DNA from: Saprospiraceae bacterium
Lineage (GTDB): Bacteria; Bacteroidota; Bacteroidia; Chitinophagales; Saprospiraceae
Reading direction: 5' to 3'
Assembly (NCBI GenBank): GCA_016711125.1
Contig: JADJTQ010000001.1
Span: 992,001-1,056,000 of the forward strand
Length of the DNA stretch: 64,000 nucleotides
Positions 48,536 through 59,234 of the stretch are shown one piece after another (position 1 is the stretch's first letter; every line of letters begins with the position of its first letter). A program made the translations under genes and the position numbers. The notes under the pieces were generated by a model. The model saw only the letters and a program-made list of their open reading frames with translations, was not told where the DNA came from and did not search any database.

Positions 48536-49738
48536 GTGTCATGTCACATGTGATATGACGTATTAGAAAATTTATTTATATTTGACCAAAACTATTAGTT
48601 ATGGTTAAATATAGGATTGCACTTACAAAAAATGAACGTGATGAGCTTATGTCGATTATTAATAAAGGACGTCACAGTTCACAGACATTCCGAACGGCTT
48701 ATATACTTTTGAACTGTGATGAAGGGAGGTATGCAGATAAGATAACTAATGAGCAAATTAGCCAGGTTCTTAAGGTCGGGATGCGAACGATAGACCGAGT
48801 GAAAAAGAAGTTTCTCGAGGAAGGTTTTGAAGCCTCTTTAGAACGTAGACCTAGTCCGCGTGTTTATGAAAGAAGGCAGATGGAGATGTGGAGGCGCACT
48901 TGATCGCACTGAGTTGTAGCAACCCACCAACGGGATATGGGAAATGGTCCCTCCGGTTATTGGCAGACAAAATGATCGAGCTTAATTATGTGGAGGATAT
49001 TTCTTACGAGACCGTTAGGCGGATTTTAAAAAAACGAACTCAAACCTTGGAAAGTCAAAGAATGGGTAATTCCTCCGGAATCCAATGGACAGTTTGTAGC
49101 AGATATGGAAAAGGTCTTGGAAGTGTATAAAAGGCCATATGATCGATATAATCCCGTGATTTGTATGGATGAAACAAGTAAGCAGTTAATTCGTGAAACA
49201 CGGATAGGCATACCAATGAAGAAGGGCAAGATGCCCGTATTGATTATGAATATTTTCGTCATGGAGTTTGTAATATCTTCATGGCTAGTGAGCCATTAGC
49301 GGGGAAACGATTTGCCGAAGTGACCGATCTGAAAACTAAAAAAGACTGGGCAAAGTTTATCAAGGACCTTATAGACACCTATTACCCAAGGTCGAAAAGA
49401 ATCACCTTGGTATTGGATAATTATTCAACTCATTGCACAGGTGCCTTTTATGAAACCTTTAAACCGAATATCGCCAAACGATTACTGGATAAGATAGAAC
49501 TCATATTCACACCAAAACATGGCTCTTGGCTTAATATGGCTGAGATCGAACTAAATGTCATGAATAAACAATGTTTGAACCGGCACATAGACAGTAGGGA
49601 GCAGATAGAAATTGAAATTGAAGCATGGCAAAATCAACGAAATAACAAGAAAAATAAGATCAATTGGCAATTTACCGACAAGGACGCTCGAATAAAATTA
49701 AAAAAACTGTATCCGTCAATTTAAGTGTGACATGACAC
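48536..49738 (+). mobile_element. IS630-family insertion sequence (1203 bp), TA target duplication
   Basis: Terminal inverted repeats GTGTCATGTCACA at both ends (13 perfect bases, then imperfect), flanked by TA on each side (48534-48535 and 49739-49740), the target duplication of the IS630/Tc1-mariner group. It carries one transposase gene on the plus strand. Confidence 0.93.
48601..49724 (+). pseudogene. IS630-family transposase (three frameshifts as read)
   Basis: The N-terminal helix-turn-helix (KNERDELMSIINKGRHSS, NEQISQVLKVGMRTIDRVKKKFLEEG) is in frame 1. The middle (SNPPTGYGKWSLRLLADKMIE, YETVRRILKK) is in another frame. Then comes KPWKVKEWVIPPE with CMDETSKQLIRE (first catalytic Asp). 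Finally DYEYFRHGVCNIFMASEPLAGKR, LVLDNYSTH (second Asp) and FTPKHGSWLNMAEIE (catalytic Glu). The DDE triad is thus complete. Breaks fall at AA 48873-48874, the A run 49028-49034 and CCC 49234-49236, each explained by missing bases. Reconstructed length 375 residues; it may be active in the cell. Confidence 0.9.
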
Positions 49739-50424
49739 TAGCAAATAAAATAGTAGGGAATACTTTCTTGATTGCCGTTTCATTTTTGTGGTTAATTCTG
49801 TTGGCGGATACCTTGGGTTGGTTTTTGACATTTGAACAAGGGAATATTGCTTTATGGGGCCTTATAGGAATACCAACAATAGCGAGTTTATTGGTTGCAC
49901 ATTGTGGAATAGGGGATAGTCAATGGAAGTCAAAAACTCGAATCGCAACAATATTGGCAGCTCTTATTCCGATTTTAGGAGTGCTATCTTATGCTAATAA
50001 AACCTATGAAAGAAATGTGTTTTCTGAATTTTACAACGTAGAAAAGAAAGAGTATGAAGTAATCTTCAAACCGCAGCCATCAGATACAAGAAAATTTGAA
50101 ATAAAAATGTCCTCAGATGAATTGCGGAAAATAGTAATAGAAAATGCAACATTTGTCGCCAATCACCACTATTTGCCAAATGCAAAATTTGAAGTAAATA
50201 TGACATTCTCCAAAATCAATGAAATCGAACTGGTTAAAGTATCAGACTATAAACTTGAACAACCAATAAAATGGAAATTTATAGAGTTGAACGGAGATAC
50301 TGAATTCTTGAAATAAAACATTATGTACCGATTAGCCTTATGTGAAAATTTCCCTTGTGGTGCTGATTAACACTTACCGCAAATCGCCGTCCTCCACATT
50401 TAGGAACACATCACAAAGCCATAA

Positions 50425-51515
50425 TCAACTCCGGAAAACATCATCTGGAGGCGAAATGAAAGCTCCAATCCGGAAGAAAAATCCATCTGCAGGTTCAACC
50501 TGAAAGGAGCTCGTATTGATTGCTTTCGAATCAAAGTCCGTGCTAAAATTTAACTGATAACCCACCTTTACATTAGCCCAAAGCCACGATGAAAGTTGTT
50601 GTTCCAATCTGAGTGATCCAATTATTTCAGAATGATTCAATGCATAGTCGAGCAATGACTTGTTGGATGAGTTCACTCCCAAACGATAGCTGCCACTGCT
50701 GTATTCGGCACCCAATAACATGATGCTTTTCCTGCCCAGGTTAAGACGCCCAAAGATATAAGCGGGCAGCGCAGATTCTAACCCCCAGCGATCATTAAAG
50801 TTGCGGTTATATAAGAAGAAGGGAAGAATGGTCGATCGCCTGAACCCAGTGGAAAGATTTAGTCCAAAGCCCCATTCCAAATTTTCATTTGGTTTAATCC
50901 CGTAAAATGCGAGACCTTTATAGATAGCATATTGCCCTCCGAAATCCATCAACCCAGAGTAGTTTCCATTGACTGAATAACTCAGACGTCCCGTCAGATA
51001 GTATGTCTCATTTAAGGGTTTTACAACGATTGCACTGAGACTATTACCTTTTAGATTACTAGCATCAAGTGCTTGAAATGTTTCCTGGTGATCTTTGCCG
51101 TACTTGCTGATGTTGAAAGACTCTGGCTGAATTTGTACCCAAAAAGTATCTTCAAATGTTCTTTATTGATCACCGGAACTTTAAAGTCAAACTCTAATTG
51201 TAACCAATTCTTGTACCGGCTAAGGGGGGCTGAAAAGTTTCCTTGCTCATCAGCAAAGGTGCCTGCCCCCAGCCATGTGTACGAAATCTCAAGGCCCTTC
51301 GTACGAGACTTATTGATCACACCGGGTTTGCAAAAGCAACGAACTGATATGCCATCCGGTGATATGTCTTCCGGGAAAAAGCTGGGTTTTGCCTGAGCAA
51401 AAATTCTGTTTCCGAAAAACACGAAAAATATGGCTAAAATTGACACCTGCATTAAACGCAATTTGCTAATCAATTTGTGATTATCTATTGACATCTGGCA
51501 CTTAATTAAATTCAA
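50425..51515 (-). CDS. predicted outer-membrane beta-barrel protein (DUF6268-like), frameshifted
   Basis: A reconstructed 363-codon gene. The signal peptide is MQVSILAIFFVFFGNRIFAQ, so the start is probably near 51452. The body is barrel-like (LEISYTWLGAG, NWLQLEFDFKVPVINKEHLKILFGYKF). The frame is lost near 51125-51126, where an extra base restores ESFNISKYGKDHQETFQALD and continues through YYLTGRLSYSVNGNYSG into the C-terminal part (YGIKPNENLEWGFGLNLSTG ... LWANVKVGYQLNFSTDF). It resembles the DUF6268 group of Bacteroidota; function unknown. The large phosphoesterase-barrel gene lies upstream on the same strand. Confidence 0.7.
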
Positions 51516-51597
51516 TCATGAAATAAAATAATCTTGCAAAAGTTGATAGAGCAGCAAATGGCGTAAGAAAATCAAGGTAAATAGTTTGAGTAATCGG

Positions 51598-54500
51598 TTA
51601 GAAGTCTACACCCAACTTGAAAGTGAACTGTGGCCCTCCTTCACTTTTTTCTTTCGCTTGAAAAAGGCCCATTGAAAATGTCAGCGCATCTGCAGGAGAC
51701 ATCCAGATGCCGCCACCATAGTCGTAATGCCAGGAATTAGAGCTGTCATTTTTTAACCATACCCGGCCGATATCGAAACCCGCAAAAATCCCCATAGTGA
51801 AAGGCAATGTTTGATTGTATGTGCTGAAAATACTTGTTCGCAGATCCACTCTTTGCCAAAGAGAGGTCTTACCGTAAAATCGACTAGCATGATAACCCCG
51901 CATGGTTTCCGAACCACCGATGCTCGGGGCCTGGTACAATTCAAAGCCGTCGCTAAAATTATGTTTGAACCCGGTTATCGTCTGAAGAATGATGTTTTGT
52001 TTCCGATCCAACCTTTGGTAAATCGCCAAATTCGTATTTAATGAGGTGAACTCACGGTCCTTTTTAAAATTTTTTAACCAACCTAAAGAACTTGAAAAAT
52101 GAATTCCTTGATGGGGAATAATCCAATTGTCAAGGCTTGAAAAGCTGAAATTCAGGAGAGCCCCGCCGAAGTACTGTCGATCAAAAAAACCTCCTGGTAA
52201 ATCGATTTCTTCCGAGGTAATGAATCTCCCGGTAGTGGCTTGCACGTCACTCATTTCAAAGACCGGTCCTAAGGTAAGCCGCCCCGCATTGCCGGCAAAT
52301 CTCTTTTTCAAGGAAGGATTAAGTCGAATAAGGCTTTGACGAACCCGGTAAAAATCGAGTTCGTTTGTTTGGAAATCGACCTGAGACTTATTTCCAACCC
52401 CAAAGTAGTTAAAGGCAAATGAGGGCCCTCTTACCAAGCCATCGAGCACCATATCCAAGTTGCCAAATGTTTTGAGGTAATCTCCCGAGTAACTTAGGAA
52501 ATAGGAATTGGTTGCAAATGAATAACTGGTTTTTAACTTATGCAATATGGAATAGGGCTCCTTTTTGAAGCCGAAGGTGATCCAGGTTAGATTGGTGCCT
52601 ATCGTAAAGCCATCATCAGGATTACTGGCAATAATGGGCAGTGGTATAAACATATTATAATTGTAGTCGCTGGAAGTACGGTCGTAAATGTTGAGAATGT
52701 TTCGCCTGCTACGTAAGTCCTTGCCTTCGGAGCCTGGGCTTACTTCATTTTTGCGTAAATCATCGTAGATCAGCGTCATTTTGTTTAGACCGGGCACTTT
52801 AGATTGATCCGCAAAAACATCTTGTCCCTGCCCACCAATCAGTCTTATTAGAATGCTTTTACTGACCTCACCCGTTACTCTAAATTCATCATCGTCACCG
52901 ATCCCATAAATATGAATCTCCCTGGTGATATCACTATCGAAATCCCGCTTATACACCTTTTCTTTCTTCACTCCTTTCTTGCTCAGGGTGGACATGGTGA
53001 CCCGGACATGGCGATCATCTAGCCTTTCGATTTCGAATAGCTCTCGTTTGTCCGTGCCCACTATATCCACCTGCCGTGCTAATAATTTATAATACCGTTC
53101 AGCCAGCATAACGATATCTTCCCGTCGCTTTTTCAGCGCCGCTTTAATGGGTATCGCGGTTTTTTGAAATACTTCGGTTGGCCAGACCATAAACGATTGT
53201 TCAATTATGGAGTCAGTCAAGTTTTCCTGGATAAAAATTGCTTCATTTTCCCAATCTTTCCATTCTAATTCATTAAGGAATGAATTGTCGAAACGCCGGG
53301 CACTCCAGGTATCCCATTTCATGTTTTTTATTTCAGGACCGTATACTTTAAGTTGGCGGATGTTGGGTACAGCAGTGAATTTTCCTACCTGGTTTATCAA
53401 TCCGTCGTACCGTGAAAAAGCCTGATCGCGATCACGAGGAATGGGTCGGTAAATTTTTTTACCATCGCTATTTTCAAACCTGGCCCAGCGCCATTGATCA
53501 TCATGCCGGTCCCAGTCTCCGATGATCAGATCAAATAGTCTGCTTCGAAGCGTCCATGCCTGATCAACTATGTGGTCATGACCCCCTTGTATTTTATCCA
53601 GGAGGTCAGGTGTGCTAATAATTTTTTTTGAGTCACCAAATATGCCGGATCCCTCCCAGTTACCCGAGGGTCGTTCCTCCAGAAGGTGCACGCAGGTACT
53701 GGATCGATCGTTAAATCTGAATAACCCTGGCTGATTAGGGACAAAGAATATCTCAGGATTGGTGTGGAAGATGTTAATGGCTTCTGCCAGGGATGGTATG
53801 ACCAAAGGCGCGAAAGGATGAGTTGATAGAAAATTGTCAAGTACAATATTTCGGGCAATGGTCATTTTACTGAAGGGGAATGGTAGCAAACGTGAAACAT
53901 CCTTAGTTAAGTCACGCAAGGCAAATTGATGACCGTTATCGTCTTTTAATCTAAGTGAATTAGTTTGGCCTCCTCCACCCCGTTGCATGGGCTGTAAATT
54001 ACCTGGGTATTTACTAACATCAAGGGTGGGGAAGTTGTATTTTTCAAGATAGATATCACGATAATGTTTGCCAAAAAACAAATTATGGAATCCACTCACC
54101 GCGTTAATTGTATCAGTGAGGATTAAAGTTTCGAAGCTATCGGGAATGGGATCTAAATGCTCAATAGTAGACGAAATCTCTTTTAATTCATTCAGTTGGT
54201 TCTTGATCTTTTTTTGAAATACTTTCGTGGCTGTTTCACCTTCTTCATCAACTGACCAGAACTGTAACCAGACTTCCCCGTTTTCGTAAAAGTCAATGGT
54301 AGAAAATCCTTCTTTACCATAAACGAATTGGGCTCCCCGACCCAGGCTTACCGGCGAGCTTTTAGAGCCACTTCCACTGACAATGAAGTGCTGTCCATCA
54401 TTGGCAAAATACTCAAGGGCATGTTCATGTCCTGAAACGAAAATATATTCTCCGTTGTTCTTTGCAGCAGCAATCACCCCCTTACGAAGATCCTGATACA

Positions 54501-55391
54501 TCTGATGAGGCATATCTTGTCCCGACCCGATGCTGGCACGCAGTAAAGCATAGATGCTCCCCACTCCCGGCAATGGAATGTACAAGTTTTTCTTTTTCTC
54601 CGTCAGCGGAAACAGATGGGTCTTGGCTGAGTATTTGCCTCCGTGCTGACCATTGGTATAAAGGGGATGATGCATCGCGACGACCACATTTTTATCTCTA
54701 TTTTTCCTCAAAACCGTTTCAAAATAAAATAGGAACATTTCTCTGTTCTTAATGTCACAATCGGCATTGATGGATGGCTCCCTGTCCCAATCTGAAAGCC
54801 ACCATTCTGAATCTACGATGATGTAAACAAGATGGTCATTGATCTCAACCACATCCAGTCCGGCGCATCCGCCCGCTGGAAGAAAATAGCTTTCCCAATC
54901 CTTATCATCATCATCTTTGATCCCATTGAGTTTGTTTAAGTAATTATTGACAAATTTCTCCTGCCTCCGTAATCCCTGTAATCCGTATCGCCAATCGTGA
55001 TTGCCGGGAATGAAGAGAGGACGGCCCTTAAATTCATCGAGAATTTCTAGCTGGGTCGAAAGTCGGTGTTCGGCAAGCAATCGTTTTTCTATCTCCTCCT
55101 TGGGTGGCATGCCATTGAGATAAATATTATCACCTAAAAAAGAATAGAACTATTTTTGCTTTCCCGCGGTAATGTCTTTTTCAAATAGTTAAGTACCGGC
55201 ACTGTTTTGCCTAAAGCAGCATTTCCAGCATCACCGACCAGATATAGCCTATGCTCCACCAGTGGTCCATCAGAAGGTTTTTCGACCTCCCAGTTCGCGG
55301 CATCTTTACTCACCTTTAGTTGGTATGTTGCACACGAGGTAGTGAGAAGTATACTCATTATTCCAAGTGCCAGATATAGCCTATTTTTCAT
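51598..55391 (-). CDS. metallophosphoesterase - kinase-like domain - Omp85/BamA-type barrel protein (frameshifted)
   Basis: Reconstructed 1264 residues. The N-terminal lipobox is LLTTSC. Residues 45-320 are a calcineurin-like phosphoesterase: LVGDAGN, LGDNIY, IPGNHDW, MHHPLY, SGHEHALEY. Residues about 440-700 carry a domain with RLKDDNGHQFALRDLTKD, THPFAPLVIPSLAEA, LFDLIIGDWDRHDDQW and PIPRDRDQAF, which recalls the catalytic parts of atypical kinases (DRH and DxD). The C-terminal 400 residues are a surface-antigen barrel (SIGGSETMRGYHASRFYGK). The frame is broken at the A run 55136-55141; one more base joins SSILF to LGDNIY. Probably an outer-membrane enzyme with the barrel as anchor or secretion pore. 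Confidence 0.83.
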
Positions 55392-55520
55392 TGATGATAA
55401 AGTTGAGTATTGATCCGTGCTGTTACAGGAATGAATTTTAATACTTGGGGTTTCTTACTGGATATTTCTAAGATCTTACGGTAAAATTTTGAGATAAAAT
55501 TTGACAACTAACCTCAATTA

Positions 55521-56321
55521 TCAGGTTTTAATCTCGTTTAGGTTCCAATTATAGTCGAGATAGGAAATCTTAGCACCAGCCTCCATCTTTATATTTGAAT
55601 AACGATTGATGAAATTATGTAAGGAACCTGCATCAGCTTTAAAATCACTGGTAAACCAATTGAAAATTGCGGATACTTCCGCTTTATCATTCCTCACTTG
55701 ATTGTGTGAAGGATCATTAATAAATTTTCGCATCGAATCTTCCAATTGACTTTCAAGCTTTTCCGGAGTAAAAGCCTCGTTTCTAAGTTTAGGGCAGGAA
55801 ATGGATGCACAATTCACCGCGGCATGAATTCTGGCATCTTCAAATTTTTTACGCAGGATACCATGTTCAATATTATTTAGATCAAACTTTTTGCCTTGTA
55901 TGTTGATGAATTTGATATCCCAAACGGTATTCACAAAAGGAATTCCTTTCTTAATATCTTTAATACTCGACACAGGATAATGATCCAGGATCAATTTTAC
56001 AGTAAAGGCGTTATAGGCATTAATCCAGTACGCCATTTCTTTTTCTTTCGGCCATGCCTTCTCAGGAGATGTCGCCTGCAGCAGATCGAGATAGACATTG
56101 AGTTGTGCACTATCCTTCAAAAAACCTTTGTAGTCTACCAGTCCCTCTGCGCTGACATGTTTCTTTAGTAATTGGTCCCAGATATCATGTGATATGGCTG
56201 GGATAGGTTGTGTGAAGAACTCTTTTTGCTCATTTCGACTGAATAAAGTGGATACTAAGTATAAAGCAATAGTGACACTAAAGATAAACCGTAGCATTTT
56301 AGTTGATTTATTTGATAACAA
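55521..56321 (-). CDS. DUF547 domain-containing secreted protein
   Basis: A 266-residue protein. The N-terminal hydrophobic segment (FIFSVTIALYLVSTLFS) is a signal or anchor. DUF547 features: WDQLLKKHVSAEGLVDYKGF, MAYWINAYNAFTVKLILDHYP, LNNIEHGILRKKF, HAAVNCASISCPKL with the conserved His, Asn and Cys pair, and IFNWFTSDF. It is the exported paralogue of the protein at 6067-6747. Activity is not known; the conserved Cys suggests a thiol hydrolase. Confidence 0.9.
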   Translation of the reverse strand: MLSNKSTKMLRFIFSVTIALYLVSTLFSRNEQKEFFTQPIPAISHDIWDQLLKKHVSAEGLVDYKGFLKDSAQLNVYLDLLQATSPEKAWPKEKEMAYWINAYNAFTVKLILDHYPVSSIKDIKKGIPFVNTVWDIKFINIQGKKFDLNNIEHGILRKKFEDARIHAAVNCASISCPKLRNEAFTPEKLESQLEDSMRKFINDPSHNQVRNDKAEVSAIFNWFTSDFKADAGSLHNFINRYSNIKMEAGAKISYLDYNWNLNEIKT

Positions 56322-56745
56322 TATAACGACAGTATTTCTATGTAGCTCCGATCACATCTTGAGTTAGATAGCCTAAGATGTTGATCTTCGAATACATTAA
56401 CTGTCAACAAGTAGTAGACCAAATACCCAATACCTGACAGACTTATTTATATATTTTTTTAAAACTTCTAATTTCAATGGGCCTTTATCAAGAAAACCAG
56501 CCAAACCCTGTAATTTTCACTAGTGTTTTTGATTTGGAAGCGCTACTGCTTTCTATAGAGTCATGTGGATGGACCCATAGAGGCTCACCAGGAAACGCGT
56601 CTTTGATTCTCAACCAAAACTCTAATTTTTCAAATAGATGATCGTCAATGCAGGAAAGATGTCAGGAACTTTCAGTATAGCCTACTAATGAGAAATTTGG
56701 TTGTGGCACCCAGGCTCAGCTATTTCGACAAATAAAAAGATCATT
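56322..56745. other. spacer with a coding-like remnant on minus strand
   Basis: From about 56655 down to 56488 the minus strand reads as a plausible protein end (HLFEKLEFWLRIKDAFPGEP ... KTLVKITGFGWFS) with no start codon. It may be the relic of a small gene. Otherwise this is the promoter region of the NADH dehydrogenase gene. Confidence 0.3.
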
Positions 56746-58029
56746 ATGAATTTGAACTTACCAAAATCTACAGACCCAAGAGTTGTGATTATCGGGGCTG
56801 GTTTTGCCGGAATTCGACTTGCTAAAAATCTAAAGAATAAACCCTTTCAAGTGGTTTTAATTGATAAAACTAATTATCACACGTTCCAACCCTTATTATA
56901 TCAAGTAGCCACCGGTGGCCTTGAACCCGATAGTATCGCGTATCCCATTCGGAAAGTATTTCAGGGGGGAAGGAACCTGCATTTTCGAATGGCGGAAGTC
57001 ACTGGCATTTTAGCCAAGGAGCACTGTATTGAAACCAACTGTGGTATGCTGAATTATGATTATTTGATCATAGCCACCGGTAGTCAACCCAATTACTTTA
57101 ATTTTACCTCGCATAAGGAACAGTTGATGCCATTAAAATCAGTGGCTAATGCTTTGGATCTACGAAGCTATGTTCTTCAAAATTTTGAAAATGCCATAGC
57201 AATAGAAGACCCGGTCATGCAGGAGGCATTGATCAACATCGTCATCGTGGGTGGTGGTCCTACCGGTATTGAACTGGCAGGTGCCCTGGGTGAAATGAAG
57301 AAATATATTTTTCCAAAGGACTACCCTCACTTCCATGTGGAAAAAATGAGAATAATACTCTTTGAAGGGTCCGATCGGCTACTGTCTACCATGTCACCTG
57401 AGGCTTCTAAAAAAGCCTATGAGTACCTGATCCAGTTTGGAGTCGAAATCAATTTGAAGCAATTGGTAGACAGTTATGACGGGCATTGTGTCCAAACCAA
57501 GGACGGACAGAGGATTCGTACTGAAACGGTCATCTGGACCGCTGGTGTGATGGGTAATATGCCACCAGGTTTGTCTGAGAAGGTGATTTTGCCTGGAAAT
57601 CGCATCAAAGTCGATGCTTTTAATCTCATAGAAGGTTATGAGTCCATATATGCTGTTGGTGATGTTGCTGGAATGAATACAGAGGATCATCCGAAAGGGC
57701 ATCCCATGCTTGCTACCGTTGCGATTCAACAAGCTCATTCAGTGAGCCGGAATTTACTTAGTCTACGGAGAGGTAAAGCTCCATCGCCGTTCATTTACCG
57801 CGATAAAGGGAGTATGGCTACGATTGGTCGCAATCGGGCGGTTGTAGATTTGCCGGGCTTAAAATTCCAGGGCGTTTTCGCGTGGTTTATTTGGATGTTT
57901 GTCCATGTCGTTTCTCTGATCGGTTTTCGAAACAGGTTTGCAGTTTTATCAAACTGGATATACAGTTACTTTACTTACGACCGGGCGATCCGACTGATCA
58001 TCAGGCCATTTACGAGGAAGCTGAGCTAG
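56746..58029 (+). CDS. ndh: type II NADH:quinone oxidoreductase (NDH-2)
   Basis: About 427 residues from the start at 56746 (MNLNLPKSTD), preferred over 56701 because the FAD motif then sits near the N terminus. FAD binding VVIIGAGFAGIRLAKNL, NYHTFQPLLYQVATGGLEPDSIA, NAD binding IVIVGGGPTGIELAGALGEM, YAVGDVAG for the FAD ribityl contact, and MLATVAIQQA near the quinone site. The C-terminal amphipathic segment (FAWFIWMFVHVVSLIGFRNR) anchors it to the inner membrane. It passes electrons from NADH to quinone without pumping protons. Confidence 0.93.
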   Translation: MNLNLPKSTDPRVVIIGAGFAGIRLAKNLKNKPFQVVLIDKTNYHTFQPLLYQVATGGLEPDSIAYPIRKVFQGGRNLHFRMAEVTGILAKEHCIETNCGMLNYDYLIIATGSQPNYFNFTSHKEQLMPLKSVANALDLRSYVLQNFENAIAIEDPVMQEALINIVIVGGGPTGIELAGALGEMKKYIFPKDYPHFHVEKMRIILFEGSDRLLSTMSPEASKKAYEYLIQFGVEINLKQLVDSYDGHCVQTKDGQRIRTETVIWTAGVMGNMPPGLSEKVILPGNRIKVDAFNLIEGYESIYAVGDVAGMNTEDHPKGHPMLATVAIQQAHSVSRNLLSLRRGKAPSPFIYRDKGSMATIGRNRAVVDLPGLKFQGVFAWFIWMFVHVVSLIGFRNRFAVLSNWIYSYFTYDRAIRLIIRPFTRKLS

Positions 58030-58235
58030 CCCATTATTCACGTCAAACCTCTTGTCTCTTCAAACTTCGGATTGATTTAACGATCATGATTTCAAGTATA
58101 GATCTGGGGTTAAAGACCAGTACTGACACAATTAGACCCGGAGAATCGGGATGCTGGTGAAGCAATCTAGTATGATCGATGGAATAGTCAATTAAAATTG
58201 TCAGGATCTGGCAATATGGACTACTAATCACTAAA

Positions 58236-58361
58236 ATGAATTTTATGGATCCCTATTCTGAATTTTTGAGTCATATGAGTTTAAATCAGCACATCGAAAG
58301 CCTGAAAAAGGCTAAACGGAGTCGAGAGACTATGCTTTATTTCAAAAAAAAACATGAGTAA
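58236..58361 (+). CDS. small basic hypothetical protein
   Basis: A 41-codon frame with two close ATGs, MNFMDPYSEFLSHMSLNQHI then a Lys/Arg-rich end (LKKAKRSRET). It ends 48 bases before the next gene. Protein-like composition, no family recognised; may be chance. Confidence 0.3.
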   Translation: MNFMDPYSEFLSHMSLNQHIESLKKAKRSRETMLYFKKKHE

Positions 58362-58409
58362 AATCTTACTTATTTCATATTTAAATAACATTTATCAAAC
58401 AATTTGAAC

Positions 58410-58832
58410 ATGACAATTAAAATCAAACAAGCTCTTATCGGTGGTATAGTGGCCACCGTAATAATGACCTTATTTACGATGATGGCCCCTATGATGGGAA
58501 TGCCAAAAATGAATATTCCTCAAATGCTTTCAATGATGATGGGTTTTCCTATTGCAGTAGGATGGATTATGCACTTTATGATTGGAATCATTTTCGCGAT
58601 GAGTTATGCCTTTTTCTTCATTAATGTGGTGAAGGGGATCAGCAGCAACGTACTAAAGGGAGCAATTTTTGGCATGGCTGCTTTTGTCTTTGCCCAAATT
58701 ATGATGGTGATAATGGGAGCCATGATGGGCGGGGCACCCCCAATGGAAGGTAGTATGGTCCTGACAATGTTTGGTAGCATTATGGGCCACGTCATCTTCG
58801 GCATTACCGTTGCGCTCTTTGTGAAATCGTAG
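58410..58832 (+). CDS. small methionine-rich membrane protein (DUF6789-like)
   Basis: About 140 residues from the ATG at 58410 (a TTG two codons earlier is less likely). Four hydrophobic segments with very many Met residues: ALIGGIVATVIMTLFTMMAPMMG, MLSMMMGFPIAVGWIMHFMIGIIFAMSYAFFF, KGAIFGMAAFVFAQIMMVIMGAMMG, IMGHVIFGITVALF. It resembles the DUF6789 group. Function unknown; Met richness may reflect membrane packing or metal contact, but nothing proves it. Confidence 0.72.
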   Translation: MTIKIKQALIGGIVATVIMTLFTMMAPMMGMPKMNIPQMLSMMMGFPIAVGWIMHFMIGIIFAMSYAFFFINVVKGISSNVLKGAIFGMAAFVFAQIMMVIMGAMMGGAPPMEGSMVLTMFGSIMGHVIFGITVALFVKS

Positions 58833-58925
58833 AACAATGGGTTTTTCGTATTTTATTGGCTCTTCGCTGTTTTTAATGGGTTTTGCTGAAATACTGGAGG
58901 TGTCGAATAGGAATAGAGAGAGCAG

Positions 58926-58946
58926 AATTTACATTCTGCGGCTTCT
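58926..58946. repeat. 21-bp dispersed repeat, copy 2
   Basis: An exact copy of 13671-13691. Here the left side extends it to a hairpin, GCAGAAT-TTAC-ATTCTGC. The remainder of 58833-59234 shows no gene. Confidence 0.55.
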
Positions 58947-59234
58947 AAGGTCGAACAATGCGATAATTATTCAATAGTTACCCACTAAAAACGGCGAAGG
59001 CCCATTTCATTTTAATGCAGTAATTCGGGAGGTAAGAGCGAGAACATATAAATGAAATACGTATATGTAATTTAGTAATTGTTTTGAAATTCTTGTCGCA
59101 TTCAGGAGCTAAATGTCAGCACCGGAATGGATGGATAAAGGAAGCAGGAGAGGAGGAAAAATTTCTCTTACCAAATAAGGCTTGTTATTGTCACCAACTC
59201 CTTCTGATTTTGTCCATAAAATCTAAATGTAATC

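Larger units (their letters stand above)
48383..50316 (+). pseudogene. hypothetical membrane protein gene split by IS630 insertion
   Basis: The 5' part (48383-48535, MKNTIVIMSTIVLIVIGF ... IIGFIIYL) and the 3' part (49741-50316, ANKIVGNTFLIAVSFLWLILL ...) lie on both sides of the IS element. Removing the element with one TA copy joins them in frame (IIYLANKIVG) into a 242-residue protein with four hydrophobic segments and a soluble C-terminal domain (FEIKMSSDELRKIVIENATF). No family recognised. It begins 8 bases after the attC-like site, so it may be the next cassette in the same array. Confidence 0.82.

Noticed and set aside
50317..50424. Search for the attC of the second cassette after the split membrane-protein gene
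   Set aside because: The expected GGGGTAAC box complementary to GTTACCCC (48371) is not present; the array seems to end or to have been cut here.
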